This document shows, in pieces, positions 1 through 12,541 of a stretch of 64,000 bases of DNA. A program made the translations under genes and the position numbers. The DNA lies in the NCBI RefSeq assembly GCF_021134715.1, contig NC_060021.1, positions 3,968,001 through 4,032,000 of the forward strand, given 5' to 3'. Below the pieces are notes generated by a model, which was not told the DNA's origin, ran no database searches, and saw nothing but the letters and a program-made list of their open reading frames with translations. The stretch's first letter is position 1, and each line of letters begins with the position of its first letter. The stretch is from Daphnia pulex (Eukaryota; Arthropoda; Branchiopoda; Diplostraca; Daphniidae).

Positions 1-867
1 GAGCGTTCGCGATGGTGCAACTCAGTCAATTCAAAATTTGCATATGTCGATTCACGAACTTTGCTGATAACATTGCCTAGCATAATTCAACTCAATAGCT
101 GGTCGATTTCATCACAATGAGTTGATGTTCCTAACGAATAATGTTCATCAGTATTTGTAGACGCACACACAGTGCGTCATTCGCTTGAATAACGGGTTTT
201 AATTTTAATGAAACTTTAACATATCACAATGTTTCGCATGCATTATATTTAGGGCCTTGCCTTATTTACAAGGCAGGTTCAGTAGAATAAATGTACGTTA
301 TAACTATAATGAACAAAGCTACATGGAGAAACTTGAGTTAGCAACTTAAAATGCTCTAATATCCACCAAATTAACATAACGTGAAGATCAGCAAAATGAC
401 CAATAACAACGGATAAAAATAAACTTTCGGTGCTCTTTAAAGTAAAAATTAAATTTGAGACAACTTCTTCCTTTTTTCTTGATACGCTTTTACAGTTTGT
501 CGCGCCATAAAGAAAAAAATTTCCTACGGTTTTCTAATTAAGGCGGTAGATTTGAATTCAACTCGCGATTAATAACTCTTACGTTGAATCCAAACCCTTA
601 TAATTGTTATCAGTTGTAGGATAGGATAGAGAGCTAATTGCAACGACGCAGATTCATTTCGCAACGTCACAGTCTATTAGATAGGGTATTTATGTCACGG
701 CCAGAGAAGCGCAATTGATATCAATCCCAGTATTACACGTAATTAATTAAGTTGGAGTGAGAGTAGACTGGAAATACAATTGTTTGTTTAACCCCACCAG
801 CTAATGGACCAACAATTTAACTTGTTTTTTTCCATTTTACGAAATATTTTATGTTTTAATTGAGCAG
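1..867. other. Intronic or upstream sequence, no exon recognised
   Basis: AT-rich sequence ending in a 3' splice site (tgagcag, 861-867) that opens the first visible exon of the receptor gene. I see no coding exon, RNA gene or repeat array here. It is most simply an intron of the gene whose 5' part lies outside the window. Confidence 0.6.
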
Positions 868-2782
868 GCGAGGTGTTTTTCCTGATGTGGGGAATTCACG
901 TCTGCTACTCTGTCCGCCGGGCCGAAACGTATTTCAATGAGACCAAACACATTTCGTGGGCCGTCTACAACATCGCCGTTAGCAACATCATCTTCGCTTC
1001 ATTCCAGTATGCATACGAAATAAACAAATGTTCAGACACTTTCCCATTTTTATTATTTTCCGGATTTTTTCATAGTTTGCTGTTGCTACCCAACGTCGGG
1101 CCGGACATGAAATATTTATTGGGTTTCATCCGCACTCAGATGAGCACCACGGTCACCATTGCCTTGGTCTTTGGTCCCAAGGTAAAACAAAAATATTTTT
1201 AACAAACTGTAAAATTGTTGTATTTAATTTTCTTCAAATTTTTTGTCAGTTTTATCTGGTGGCGATGGGGAGAGGAGACGAGCACGACGCCCGGACCAAG
1301 GCCCGCGGTGTGACGGCCTCGTTCTCGTTGAATGGACTCAGTTTGGCCAGCGGGTTGGGTGGCAGCTGCAGCGGAGGAGGACCCGGCGGAGTCCTTGTCG
1401 GCGGAGGGATGACGGAAAACTTGGAGAACTCCGGCAATCCACCGGAACCGGACGACCAGCCCGTCGACCTCTACCGCGAGAATGAAGAACTCAAAGTAAA
1501 ACAAAAAAAAAATAAAATCTACTTTCCATATATGTGGGAATTTAAAATAAAGAAAAAAACAACAAAAACATAAAAAGTTCCCAAAAATGGTCGGACTGGA
1601 ACAAGGCGATCCGGTTCCCACATTTGGTTTGGGCAAAGGGCCGAGGCGAAGCGCATAAGAATCAGGCGAAATAGACGTAGAATTCGAGTGACAAAAACGA
1701 ACAATATGATTGAAACTCAACTGTGTTAAATCATGCAAAGGTTTTGTTCCATTAGGAAATTTGGACCCTCGAAAAGACCCGAAATGATTTCATTTAAAAT
1801 GTTGACTTTCTCGCGCCAAAAACCAAAAATATGAAATGTAATTTGTCAATTGTAATTTATTATTATTATATCCAGGCTGAGATATCCAAACTGCTGACTG
1901 TCTAACACAATTGTAGCTAAAAACTCACAAAAAGGCCCTCAAATTAAGAAATAATAAGAGAGAGAAATAGACGCACACGGTATATAGTATTCATACTAAA
2001 TAGTCATTTTGTTTTCATTATTTGACAGTTTAATTTGACAATTTAATTTCGTGTGTCTAGTAGCATATTTGTTTGTCTGGTGGCTTCTATCTTTCTTATT
2101 TTCAGTTTGAATTGGAACGCAACAGCCAAAAAGTGAATTGCTGAATCCACACTCTGGGTTTTTCCATTTTTTTCCATCCGCGTCCTTCATTTGTTTCTTT
2201 TCTTTTAGTGACTCCACACACAAGACACACATGCGCTTATTTTTCCCCCAGAAGTTTCTCGGTTCTTTCGCATATGCTAATGCCAAGCGCGCCGTTCTTG
2301 TTTTCTTTTCTTTTTCTTTTTTTTCTTTTTGCTATTAGGAGCAATTACAAAAGTTGGCCGGTCACATGGAATTCATGAAAATTGTCCACATGGGCGTCAA
2401 CAATCCGCACCTCAAACCCAAGCCGGGCGGATATTTCAGTCACGGTAACGTGGCGACGTCGGCCGCCGCCGCCGCTGTGGTTTCGGTGGCAGCGGCGACT
2501 TCGGTCGGGACGGCCCCCGCCGCCGGCGGACCGTCCAGCCCGACGGGCAGCGGAGGCGGATCGAGTCTTTTACAGAAGCGAGGGGCTTCGGCCCTCCTGG
2601 AACCGGCCGTCGTCCACTTCAACTACGAGTCGGATATTCTGCTCAGTCGGAAAAATTCTTCGGCTCCGTTGCGGAGCGCCGGACCGCAGCCTAGTTCCCT
2701 GGGCGTCGTGGTCGACGACGCCGTCCTCGACGACTCGCCCACCGCTGAACTTTTACCCAATTCCGGCCCCAGTAAACTCTGA
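868..2782 (+). CDS. GPR158/GPR179-type class C orphan receptor, 3' part (5' end outside window)
   Basis: Predicted exons are 868-1006, 1076-1181, 1250-1495, a 24-nt exon 1876-1899, and 2339-2782 (TGA 2780-2782); the phases join cleanly. The first exon encodes a membrane segment with the motif [12 protein letters not shown] and then a second helix. The second exon gives the last helix ending [11 protein letters not shown], which continues after splicing as FYLVAMGRG. This matches the TM5-TM7 region of the GPR158/GPR179 family (class C GPCRs; GPR158 is a metabotropic glycine receptor in mammals). The cytoplasmic tail has a short coiled-coil stretch (YRENEELK, then AEISKLLT if the 24-nt exon is used, then [19 protein letters not shown]), then [13 protein letters not shown] and an Ala/Gly-rich tail. 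The ligand-binding ectodomain is not in the window. A likely poly(A) signal AATAAA lies at 2902-2907. The 24-nt exon is the weakest part because its donor (gtctaa) is poor. Confidence 0.75.
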
Positions 2783-2901
2783 CTAGTCGTCAATAGTGAG
2801 GAGGTTTGGCTTTGAATTCCTTCGTCATTATGTCAAACATCCGTCGTATCCATTTGAATTCGGCGCCAACCGGATATCCAACAACAAAAAGAGCCAACCA
2901 C

Positions 2902-2907
2902 AATAAA
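2902..2907 (+). other. Candidate poly(A) signal of the receptor gene
   Basis: AATAAA lies 120 nt after the stop codon of the receptor gene. The rest of 2783-3629 is AT-rich intergenic DNA between two convergent genes; I see no further gene in it. Confidence 0.4.
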
Positions 2908-3629
2908 AACAAAAATCGTTATTTTCTCCTCCTCACTATTGACTCTTGCAAAAAACATTCTATTGTAAATATAAAATAGAAAAAATGACTCGGCGCATTT
3001 TTAAAAAATTTTCGCATTTTTCTGTAATCCATTTCTGTCAAAAAAAATGATTTGAAACATATTTTGAACGCGGTTTGTCTCCACATTTTACATACACGCA
3101 CATATTTAAAAATAAAAAAGGGGGACTGTACAGAATTTCACGAGGACACATGTACACGACGACTGAATATACATTTGGAAAAATACGTAAATTAGTTTTC
3201 ATTTTCTCGCCATTTCCTTCTTCGACGCAAATAGGGAAAAGATGTCGCAGAGAATTTTTTTGTTGTTATTAATTATTTTTTTCACTTTTTTGAAATAAAA
3301 AATCTTTTAAAAATGTCGATCGGCATAAAAAATATTTTGTCACGATTATTTTCTCACATTCCTTTCACGCATTCTTTTTTTCGTTATTATGTACAAAGTT
3401 GTATACATTCAGGTAACGTTTTTTCTCTTTAAAAAAATTTCTTTTGTCGTAGTTATTATAATACTCTTTTAAATTTTTAAATCTTTTCCTTTTTTTTTAG
3501 TTCGTTTGATTAAAAAAAAAGGGGAAAATTTGGCGGGCCCCCGATTATTTGTATATCGCGTAGCCAAAATACTTTTTGAAAGTAGAGGAGGGCTGAGGAA
3601 AATTCAAAAAAGCTCCGGGCCGCGAGAGT

Positions 3630-6600
3630 TCAGTAAACGTACATCTGCTTGAGCTGATCCCTCAGGTGCTGCGGCATGACGTAAACATCCTGCAAAAAAT
3701 AAATACATAACGGGAATCTTTTAATATTTTTTTCATTAAAAAAAATTAGACACAAAAAAGTTCTTGGAATAATTGGATTTTTTTCTTCTTCAAAATTCCC
3801 CCAAAGGAGCGACCAAACAAAATATTCCGTAGAATTAAAAAAAAATTCCCCGGACGTAGTGCACAACCTCGGAGATTTGCAAATGCTCAAGGCGGAAACG
3901 TGGCGCGCTAATTTTAGCATTTAAAATGTGGCGAAATTGAACGTTAAATTTTTACCTTGTGCTGCTCCTGCCCGCGTAGCCGAAGAATCACGCTGCGGAT
4001 AGTCTTGCGCCACAGGCTGGGCTTCTGTCCGAAATCGATAGCGCTCCAAGCGTCCTTTAGATGACAAATAAATTAATTTTTTTTTTATTATTTAAAAATA
4101 AATAAAACACACACACACAAAAAAGCAGAATAAATAACGAAGGAGGGGAAAACCTTGACACAAAAACAAAGTCTACTATCTTTTGACAGTCTTATCTAAC
4201 AGACAAACACGCTCTGTTACAAAAATCACCTGACTGAAAATCTAAAATAAAAATCATGTGACTTTTTTTAGAGAGCGAGAGATGGCAAATAAAAATGTGA
4301 TCGAATATTTTCGATTTTTGGTCATCACGTAACGACCAGACAAGGACGTGAAAATTTAAATCCCAAAAATGTAAAAAGGATTAACGAGTATTTTTTAAAA
4401 TGGAAAATGTTTGAATTTTGATTTTTACCTGGACTTCCTTGTTGAATTGGGCGATTGAAGCGGGGCTTCCGGGATCGCCACTGTGAGGACACGCCGAGCA
4501 GTCAGAAGATGGCGAGGTAGACGCCGCTTCCGCGTCGGGTGTCGATAAAGCACTCGACTGCCTCTTGCGCAATTTGCTAATCATCAACAATAAAGAATAA
4601 AGGCCATTTTAGACATTTTTTCAAAGACATAATTCATCATCATTTGGTTCGAAAAAAGACCGTCCAAGGTTTATTTGTTCTACAAGTAATGATATAAGAC
4701 ACCTGTAATTTTCGATGGACAGGTGCCATTGATGCTGGACGTGACACCTAACGAGGCTCTCTAGCCGCAAGAATTCTTTACGTAACCCGACAGTCGACGA
4801 GGAAGTCGAATTATTGTTATTATTAGTCTCGACGGGCGGCGGGATTTCGTCTTCCTCGTTGGTCAGCTCTTCCTCGATGGCCGTTATGACCACCTCTTCT
4901 TTGCAGTTGAAGGCCACTTTCTTGGGGGACTTGGACGGACTCATGTCGTTGCTAGACACAACAAGGAAATGGCCCAGGCTCAACTATGGAAATCGCCGAT
5001 GAAGGCAGATAAGAAAAGTTTCGATATCGACCACCAATCGAACGGCGGGCAATCGGCTGTGATCGTGGGGGGCTCAAGAGCAACGCTCATTACGTGAGTT
5101 AACTAACGAAAATGTCAAGCCAAAATGGCGATTTGACTCAAAAATGTCTTGACGAATTTGAAAAGATAATCGGGGGGAGAATCGAACAGGACGACACTTA
5201 AAACTGAACTCGAGGATGAAACTGCGTTGTGGTCGCCTTAAATATCAGATTTTTCAATTCTCATCTGTCACAGAATTCCTGGTAATGAGTGACGCTTTTC
5301 TCCGTAACTGCTGGCTACACTCTGGCGGTGGCTTAAAGTTTGTTCCCACCGGCGTTGCGTAATGATGGCGCGGGGATAGGGTCAAGGCAAAGTAGCAGCT
5401 CATAACTCTCACCTGATGTAGACGGTGATGAGGATGATGGCAACGGCGGCGACAAACATGGCGCCAAAAACGGCTATGATATCGATGACCGTCTGAGCTG
5501 GATTACCAGGTGGTTGACCAGGTGGAACGGATGATTCAATCGCTTCGATTTCTGAATTTAATAGAATAGGAGAAATATGTTTTGGGAAAAATTAGCATTT
5601 CGAATTGATTGTTTCGGCACATTTCTGCCGGTAGGTGGAGGGGTCGTTGGGTAAACAACTGGCAGACGACAAACAATTGTTCGAAAAAGAAAATGACAAA
5701 AAAGAAAGCAGTTGTCAGAGGAAATACTCGTCACTTTGTGCAATACTGAAATTATATTAATTCAATTGAACGTGGCAAACGGGATGGAATGCGACAGGAT
5801 GGCAGTTTCTCGTCTGCATTTCCTCTCTGGTGACGGCATCACGTGAGTTTTGAGTCAGATTGACATCACGCCAAGTTAAACGGCCGGTTAACACTCACGG
5901 CTCTCGAGATAAAAACATAAAAAAGACTTCCTCTGTCCAATGACGAAATAGGTGTAATCTTTTGTGAGCTTTTAAGTCATTGGAGTGGTTGTTGGCTCAT
6001 CATTTTTAATCGGTACACATTCTTGTCACATTACACAAGTTATTTTAATCACATTTGTATTGTTTCAAGGTTCAGTCATTAAGTCAGTCGTCAGAGCAGT
6101 TGGTACTGACAGAAGCTGAGACTCACCTTCAAAGTTCTCCTCGGTGAACCCCCCATACTCCAGTGACTGTCCTCCAGACCCCCCGATTGTGCCATTGTGC
6201 AGACTGTGGGGTGACAGGATGTAGCTGAGGGCGTGAGCGCTGGGATGATGCCCGCCGATCACTCCGCTGCTGGCATCCACCGATCTCAGGAATGTCGCTA
6301 TCGTCGTGGCTATGACTCCGACTCCCCTGGGCGCATCAAAAACAATCGACAGGCAGATAGGAAAAAAATCAAACATTAAACATACAATCGATGATTTATT
6401 TTTCGACTTCTTTATCAGGAAGCATCTCATACGGTTTATGTAGCGGCACGTCAAGGAAATCGTCATGCGTTTATCACACACACACACAGAGCCTGTTCTA
6501 TTCACCTGTACACCCATTGTCTATGCCCAATCGATTCAACCTACGAGTCAAAGACCCTGATTTCCCTCCGACTTTTCCAAACTTCTCTCGCCGTTTTCCC

Positions 6601-8312
6601 TTTCATTCGCTTCTATGATATTTCTTTTTTCTCGTGAATCACTCAACGAATTTGTCCTCAATTAACCTTCCCCCGCCCAATCCTCTCTCTTTTCTTCCCC
6701 GTCTTCTTCTCTGGAGATTAACAACATCCAACTCCCAGATCAGCCGGTGAAGCCTTGGAAGAAGACCGGATCAAAACAACATCAGGTAGTAGTCAAAAGA
6801 AGAAGAAGAAAGAAAAAAAACCTTTTTGTTTTGTTTAAATTTCCCTCCCAAATAAAGCACAAAGCTGAGAGATGAGCAAAAGGCCGATCGGTTACTATCC
6901 GAAACTATCCCCGTCATTAACTTTCTTTTTTGTTTTTTTGTTTTTTTTTTCTTCTCCCGTAAATTTCTACTCACATGATGATGGATTCCTTTGAATTTCC
7001 AAATTGAATCTCTCTCCCGCTTGTGGGTCTCGACGGGCGTGGGCGATGGGCTCGAGACGCTCGTGAACACTGGGCCTCGTCACGTAACGGGAGCGGACAA
7101 CAGACTCGAGACAAAATCATGAAGGGAGTTCGATCACATGACGGTGTAAGTTTCTTATCAAACCCCCGAGACGAGGGGTGGGGGGGAAACACAAAAAAAT
7201 TCGATTTCAGATTTTCCCTAATCTTTCTATTTCTTTCTCACCTCGTTCCGTCCCTCAATAAATTGAAACAGCTTTCGACTAGATTTTTCGTTTGACAGAT
7301 AAGCGGGTTCCCTTGCGTAACCTCTAACAACGGGGGTGCTATTTATTGGAGTAACCGGGAACGAACTGCGAATCTCTTTTTTGGGTGGGAATTGCTTATG
7401 TTTACAGTTTCCCAGTGCTGACCGTCCAGTGGGTGATGATGGGAGGCCCAGGTATGGAGACCTTGGACCTGAGCCTCAGGTGTAAGATGTGAGGGTTAGG
7501 AAACGGACAAGTTTGGAGTCTGTTGTGAGTTCCCTTTTTTACATTGAGTGTGTGTGTATGAAAATCTCCGCCTCGGGGCCGCTACCAGACTAACAACCAG
7601 TTGCCTTTGATTTTCCTTCTCCGATTTCATGGGGTGAAGAAGAAGAAGAAGTTGTACACAGGGTCAACTAGAACGTCCTCAAAATATCCTTCCATTTTCC
7701 ACTACACAAAATTCATCTGCTGGGGGGGGGGGGGGAATGAAATGTCTGGCCGAAGTAGGCAACGTCTCGACCTCGACGATGTAAAATATTGCACTCCCGA
7801 AACGACTACTCTTTCATAATCCAACGAAGATTTTGAAATAAATAGGATCGACCTACATGATTTCGAAGCTAACCAATTTATTTTTTTATTTTTTATTTTA
7901 TTATCCGACGCTGGACAATTTGAAACATTTTTTCTGGGCTGTAGAGCAAAGTAGTGAAGGCATCCAGTTTCTGGACGACAGCGTTTCTTCTTGCTGTGTC
8001 GTCCGGCGTCAAAGTAGAAAAATAAGAGAGAGAGAGAAGAATCTTTGAAACAAGAAAAATCTTCCAGCTCGGTGCAGCGAGAGAAAGCGGATGTGTGTCG
8101 TGACTCGACTTTTTTATTCACGTTTGAATGTTGTCAAGACAAATTTTGAAAAAAGAGAAGAGAAAATTCCGCGTCTCTCCCTCCCTCCCTCCCCCCAAAA
8201 AAACTAAAATTTCTTTGAATTCCCAAATGAAATGATTTTTAAAAAATACATTTAAAATTTACCTGGAGATGGATCGCCGGCGTGTCCGGCTGCCTCTCGG
8301 ACTTATTTCCAT
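3630..8312 (-). CDS. Unrecognised single-pass transmembrane protein, 314 aa
   Basis: Seven exons on the minus strand: 8263-8312 (ATG 8310-8312), 6127-6326, 5413-5551, 4703-4951, 4429-4576, 3956-4054 and 3630-3689 (stop 3630-3632). They sum to 945 nt, an intact frame, and every junction has AG/GT ends. The predicted protein starts with a basic stretch (RGSRTRRRS) and a weak hydrophobic segment (GVGVIATTIATFL). A short Gly/His/Ser-rich region with an N-glycosylation sequon (HNGT) and a Pro-rich stalk follow. A strong membrane helix spans about residues 102-128 (TVIDIIAVFGAMFVAAVAAI onward). The rest is a cytoplasmic tail of about 185 residues with an acidic patch, an Asn run and a Ser-rich part, ending QLKQMYVY. 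I do not recognise the family and assign no function. The gene is tail-to-tail with the receptor gene. Its intron 1 is large (6327-8262) and holds no gene I can support. Confidence 0.65.
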
Positions 8313-8621
8313 GACGTGGAAATGATTTCGATTTTAAGAATGAAATTTAGTGGATAGAGAGAGACGAGGCTGTAAAAACTAAACTGCAAATTCACCGAGG
8401 AACTTTGACACTGTCGATGATTTCTGTCTCCTCTCGACGAGGGAAAATTCGGATTGGAGACGACACTTTTGACAAGGGAACCACTTCACTTGAAAAATGG
8501 GTAATTGAACGTCGGCACTTGAAACCAGGAAAGCAATGGTACAATTCGGATTGAATTCGGAGCTGGCCAAAACCAAAACCAAAAGAAAAAGCAAAAGTCA
8601 CAGAAGAAATAATCAACTGCT

Positions 8622-8682
8622 GGTCTGGTTTCGACCAAAGTCGGACGGTAACTGAACAGTCACACCACCGACTCTCTCTATA
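8622..8682 (-). promoter_or_regulatory. Core promoter (TATA, Inr, DPE) of the transmembrane-protein gene
   Basis: On the minus strand a TATA-like box TATAGA begins at 8682, an arthropod initiator TCAGTT places +1 at 8653, and AGACC at 8626-8622 fits the downstream promoter element consensus RGWYV at +28 to +32. The spacing of all three is canonical. The start lies 341 nt upstream of the predicted ATG, giving independent support for exon 1 of the gene. Confidence 0.55.
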
Positions 8683-10688
8683 AGTTCCAATAGAACAGTC
8701 AGGAGAGAGAGAGAGCAGCTACTGCTAGTGTACTACCCTCCCCCCACCGTTCTCCCGGGAACTGTCGATCCAGTCGAGGCAGTTTGGCATTCCAACGGCA
8801 ACGTCTAATAGCGACCGTCAAAAAAAGGTGGGATTTTCAATCATGAAACGGAAGCTGATTCAACTACGGTACGGTTCGTCCGGCATAGTTTCGACATGAC
8901 TCGCTACTCACGCACTACACTGGTTTTTATTTTATTTTTCAGTTGTTATTCAAGTTCAGCTGACCGACAGGCTCATCCTGGCCAAAGTTGGAGGTCGATA
9001 TTCGACACCGGCGTCAAGGTTTTCTTCTTCTTTCCCCCAAATTTTTTTTAGTGATTATTTAGACAAAAACAGAGCCCTGATGGCCGCCACCTTCTTCTTT
9101 CCTCCCATATTCTCCTCCAAAGGAGGGCATCAGCCCATTCTGACCCGAACCAGCAACGCCTCCAGGCCCCTGAAGAAGAAGAAGAAGAATAAGATAAGTT
9201 CATGAAGAATAAAAAACCACGTCCGACTGGAATGAAAAGAAGAAGAAGAGCAGGTAAAAGATTTCAAAAAAAAAGAAGAAGGTAGCACACCTTTAGGGGG
9301 TTAAATTTAATAAAAAAGAAAAGAACAAGGTGGGCGCTGTGTACAGGTAAAGCAATACTGTTTCTATCGTGTGTGTGTGTCTCTACATCCGGTTGAATTT
9401 ATCCAAATTGAATTTTTTTTCGACCGAATTAGCGCAGGTGTTTTTCCCTAACCATTAAAAAAAAAACCAAGAAAAGGGAAAATGGAGTGAGTCATTGTTT
9501 TTCGGCCTTTGACGAATCAATTGCGCTCGACGGGCACAGCCGCGGCTTTTTTTCTTTCGAGCATTACGCAATGTGGAGCCCAATGGCCACGCAGTTACTA
9601 TAAACCCGGTAAACAACATTGAATAGTGTTGATAGCAACAACCCAAAACACGCCAGGTAATAATGGGCCGTGTTCGACCTTAAAACAAAGTTACATTGGA
9701 TAGGAAGCCCCCCCCCCAACGGGACCGATGGAAAGCGGATGAAACTGGTTGTCCATATTGTAGGAGTCTCAGACTATCTGTCATCTGATGCAAGAGAGAG
9801 AGAGAGACTATAGGGTTCAATATTTGACAGCGAGTCGTTGGCCGATTAGAAAGAAACGGTTGCCACTTGTGTCGAACCCCAGCACCAGGATTATTCGGGA
9901 CATCCTTTTCGTTCGAAAAGGAAACGATGGGAATTGTCTGCAGACGCAAAGTAGATCGTGGATATCCGGCCGTCTCTTTCGTAACATTGCCCGCCCCAAG
10001 CGAAAAAAGTGTCTAATTTTTTCTGCAGTGTCTCAACAGGATGGAATTTCGCAATAGACTCCGTGATTTTGCCTACGGCGAGGAGTTAAACATTTGCTTT
10101 TTTTCTTAAGAGAAGAGAAAAAGAAAAATGTTGACGCAAAGAACTAGCGGGATAAACCCACGGACCGCCAGGTCAATAGTGTCCAGAGCCATTCCTGGTA
10201 GACAAGGTCCTCCCCTCTTTCATTTGACGTCAAATCTAATGGTCTCTTTGGGGAACAATTGAGAATAATAGCTTTTTTCGTGAATCCGGCCCCGAAGAAA
10301 AAGAAAAAGGGAAACGATAAATCGAACCGAACGCAATCGGCGTGTGGCGCTGACCCACTAACCGCGTTGGACGCCTTCAACTCGCACTTGTGTTGGCTTT
10401 ACACACATATACACATGTCTTATATTATTCGGTCGGCCAGCAGTGCCGACTTGTAATGAGAAACAATTCTAACATTGGAGGGGGAAAATACAATCAGGCG
10501 ATTTTTGGCTATTATTTGCGGGGTATCGCCCCTGGGCTCGATTCCCAGGACCGCAGAGACCCATTCACGCATAGTCATTGTACTACACGCACCAGTGTCT
10601 CTTCTAATGCGAACTAACCAAATCGGTTTCTGTGTGCTGTAGCTATATAGAAAGAGAGAGAGAGAGGACGTCTGCTGCTGCTTTGCAT

Positions 10689-10710
10689 TGTGTGTGTGTG
10701 TGTGTGTGTG
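10689..10710. repeat. TG dinucleotide microsatellite
   Basis: Uninterrupted TG repeats in intergenic DNA, flanked by TTTG variants. No functional claim. Confidence 0.9.
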
Positions 10711-11377
10711 TTTGTGTGAGGAAGAGAAAGTTGTTTCCATGGTGCGGAGGCACATGTGTGATTTCGTGGAGGCAAGCTCATAGCATGGCATGGATGTGTC
10801 TCGAATAATATGCGCCGCTGGATAGGAAGTTGGAAGCAGCAACCGGTCGGACAATCACCTTTCTCTCCTTTTGCTGTTTTTTTTTTTCTATTTTTTGTTA
10901 TTTCACGACCCTTTGAATTTAAGTTATTATTATTTAGTTGTTGTTGTTTTTTTTTAGATAAGAATCTGCGGGGGATTTGGACTTGGCCGTGTATAAATAA
11001 GGTCGTTATTGTTCTTAGTTTTTGTTTTGTTTTCGGGCGGGATGTTTAAATTTCTGCGCATTCATTCCGTTTTTATGAGAAGGAAAAAGGGGCCACATAT
11101 TTTGAGGCAGGTGAGAGAATAATTCCTCTTGATTACTATCGTTTTAAATCGGGAGAGGGGAAAAAAAGTCACATTTAATGGGAGAAAGCTATTTTATGGC
11201 GGTTTTTTTTCACACAACCCGAATAGAATTCTTATTTGATCTTTGTGAAAATGTCGAGTTAAAAGAAGATGCGCGATATGCAAAATAGCCAGTCCCCCAA
11301 GAGACAAAAGAGAGAGAGAGAGTCGGATAGAGATCCAGCTTGTGCACAGTCAGACGAATGTTTGACGTTTTATAACA

Positions 11378-11400
11378 AGAAGAAGAAGAAGAAGAAGAAA
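11378..11400. repeat. AAG trinucleotide microsatellite
   Basis: Seven or so AAG units in intergenic DNA. Shorter AAG runs also occur near 9178 and 7637. Confidence 0.85.
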
Positions 11401-12502
11401 AGTGAAAGCTTTTTTTCATGCAGTTCCCGGCCAACGTGAAATCTCCCCTACACACGCGGGACCTTTTCCCTTTTTTTTTTTTTTTTGCCTTTCTATTTTC
11501 TTTTTAAGGGAATTCTTCAATTTTTCAAACGCCGGCTATTCGGGAAAAAATACGAATTCGTAATGGAAAAAAAAGGTTCCCTCTGTCGCTTCTGTACACT
11601 TTTCCTTTTCATTATTTTTTAAGATTCGACGGAGACACGTCAGGTGACGTCACTGGGAACTTGTTTTTTTCCTTCAAATTATTTTGTGGTGGGAAAATTC
11701 AAATTTCGACTTGTGTGTTCGGAATAAAGAGCAATCGGGACAAGGTTGCTAATGGCTTCTGGCTCCTGATGAGCGACCCAAAAGAATTGCTCAATTTGTT
11801 TTAATTTAAAAAAAAAATCAAAATGGGAGTGGCCCATAATGGCCGCTTGTTTGCACAGCTCGCACTCGATCAGCTGATTTGGCATGACGTAATAGCAGCC
11901 GGCAGAATAAATATCCCGTGACACGCAATAACTATTAATGAGCGACGTGTGCTCTGGCATTTGGAACGTCGACACGCGGAAATGGAAAAACGAATAAAAT
12001 CAAATCAAATCAAAATAAGCCGAGCGCGTGCCGGCAGAAATTTCTATATCAGACCACCGGGCGATCGCCCGTCTCCCCGTCGCATACCAACAAATGCGGA
12101 GGCGAGCGTTGGCAATCACGCGGCCGATAAGAGTCTACGATTTTGACAAACATCACGCGCTTCATTCGAAATAATCAGACCCAGAATGAATTATGATTTT
12201 CCATTCGCCAGGGCCGTTAATGAGCTCAAGCCCAACGGAATTCAAATGTTTCAAACATTTGCAATCGGCCTCAGCGGATTTACTTAATTTAATAACAACG
12301 AGAGCGTCACGCGGTAATCAAGCGCAAAACAATAACCAGCTGAGAACTTAACAAAAGGCCTCCCCACCAAGACCCACACCCATCGTGTTTGTTACCCGGC
12401 CTCAAGGCTGCGGCCTCATTTCCACTTTGAGAATTAAGAACTGCTGGGAGCCTCCACAATCAAGTTCAGCGTCCTGTGGCCTCAGATTGTGTGTCGTTTG
12501 CA

Positions 12503-12509
<7 letters not shown>

Positions 12510-12535
<26 letters not shown>
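12510..12535. repeat. GA dinucleotide microsatellite
   Basis: About 13 uninterrupted GA units. GA runs of this kind recur at 8035, 8703, 9795, 10651 and 11311 and are the commonest simple repeat of the left half of the window. Confidence 0.9.
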
Positions 12536-12541
<6 letters not shown>

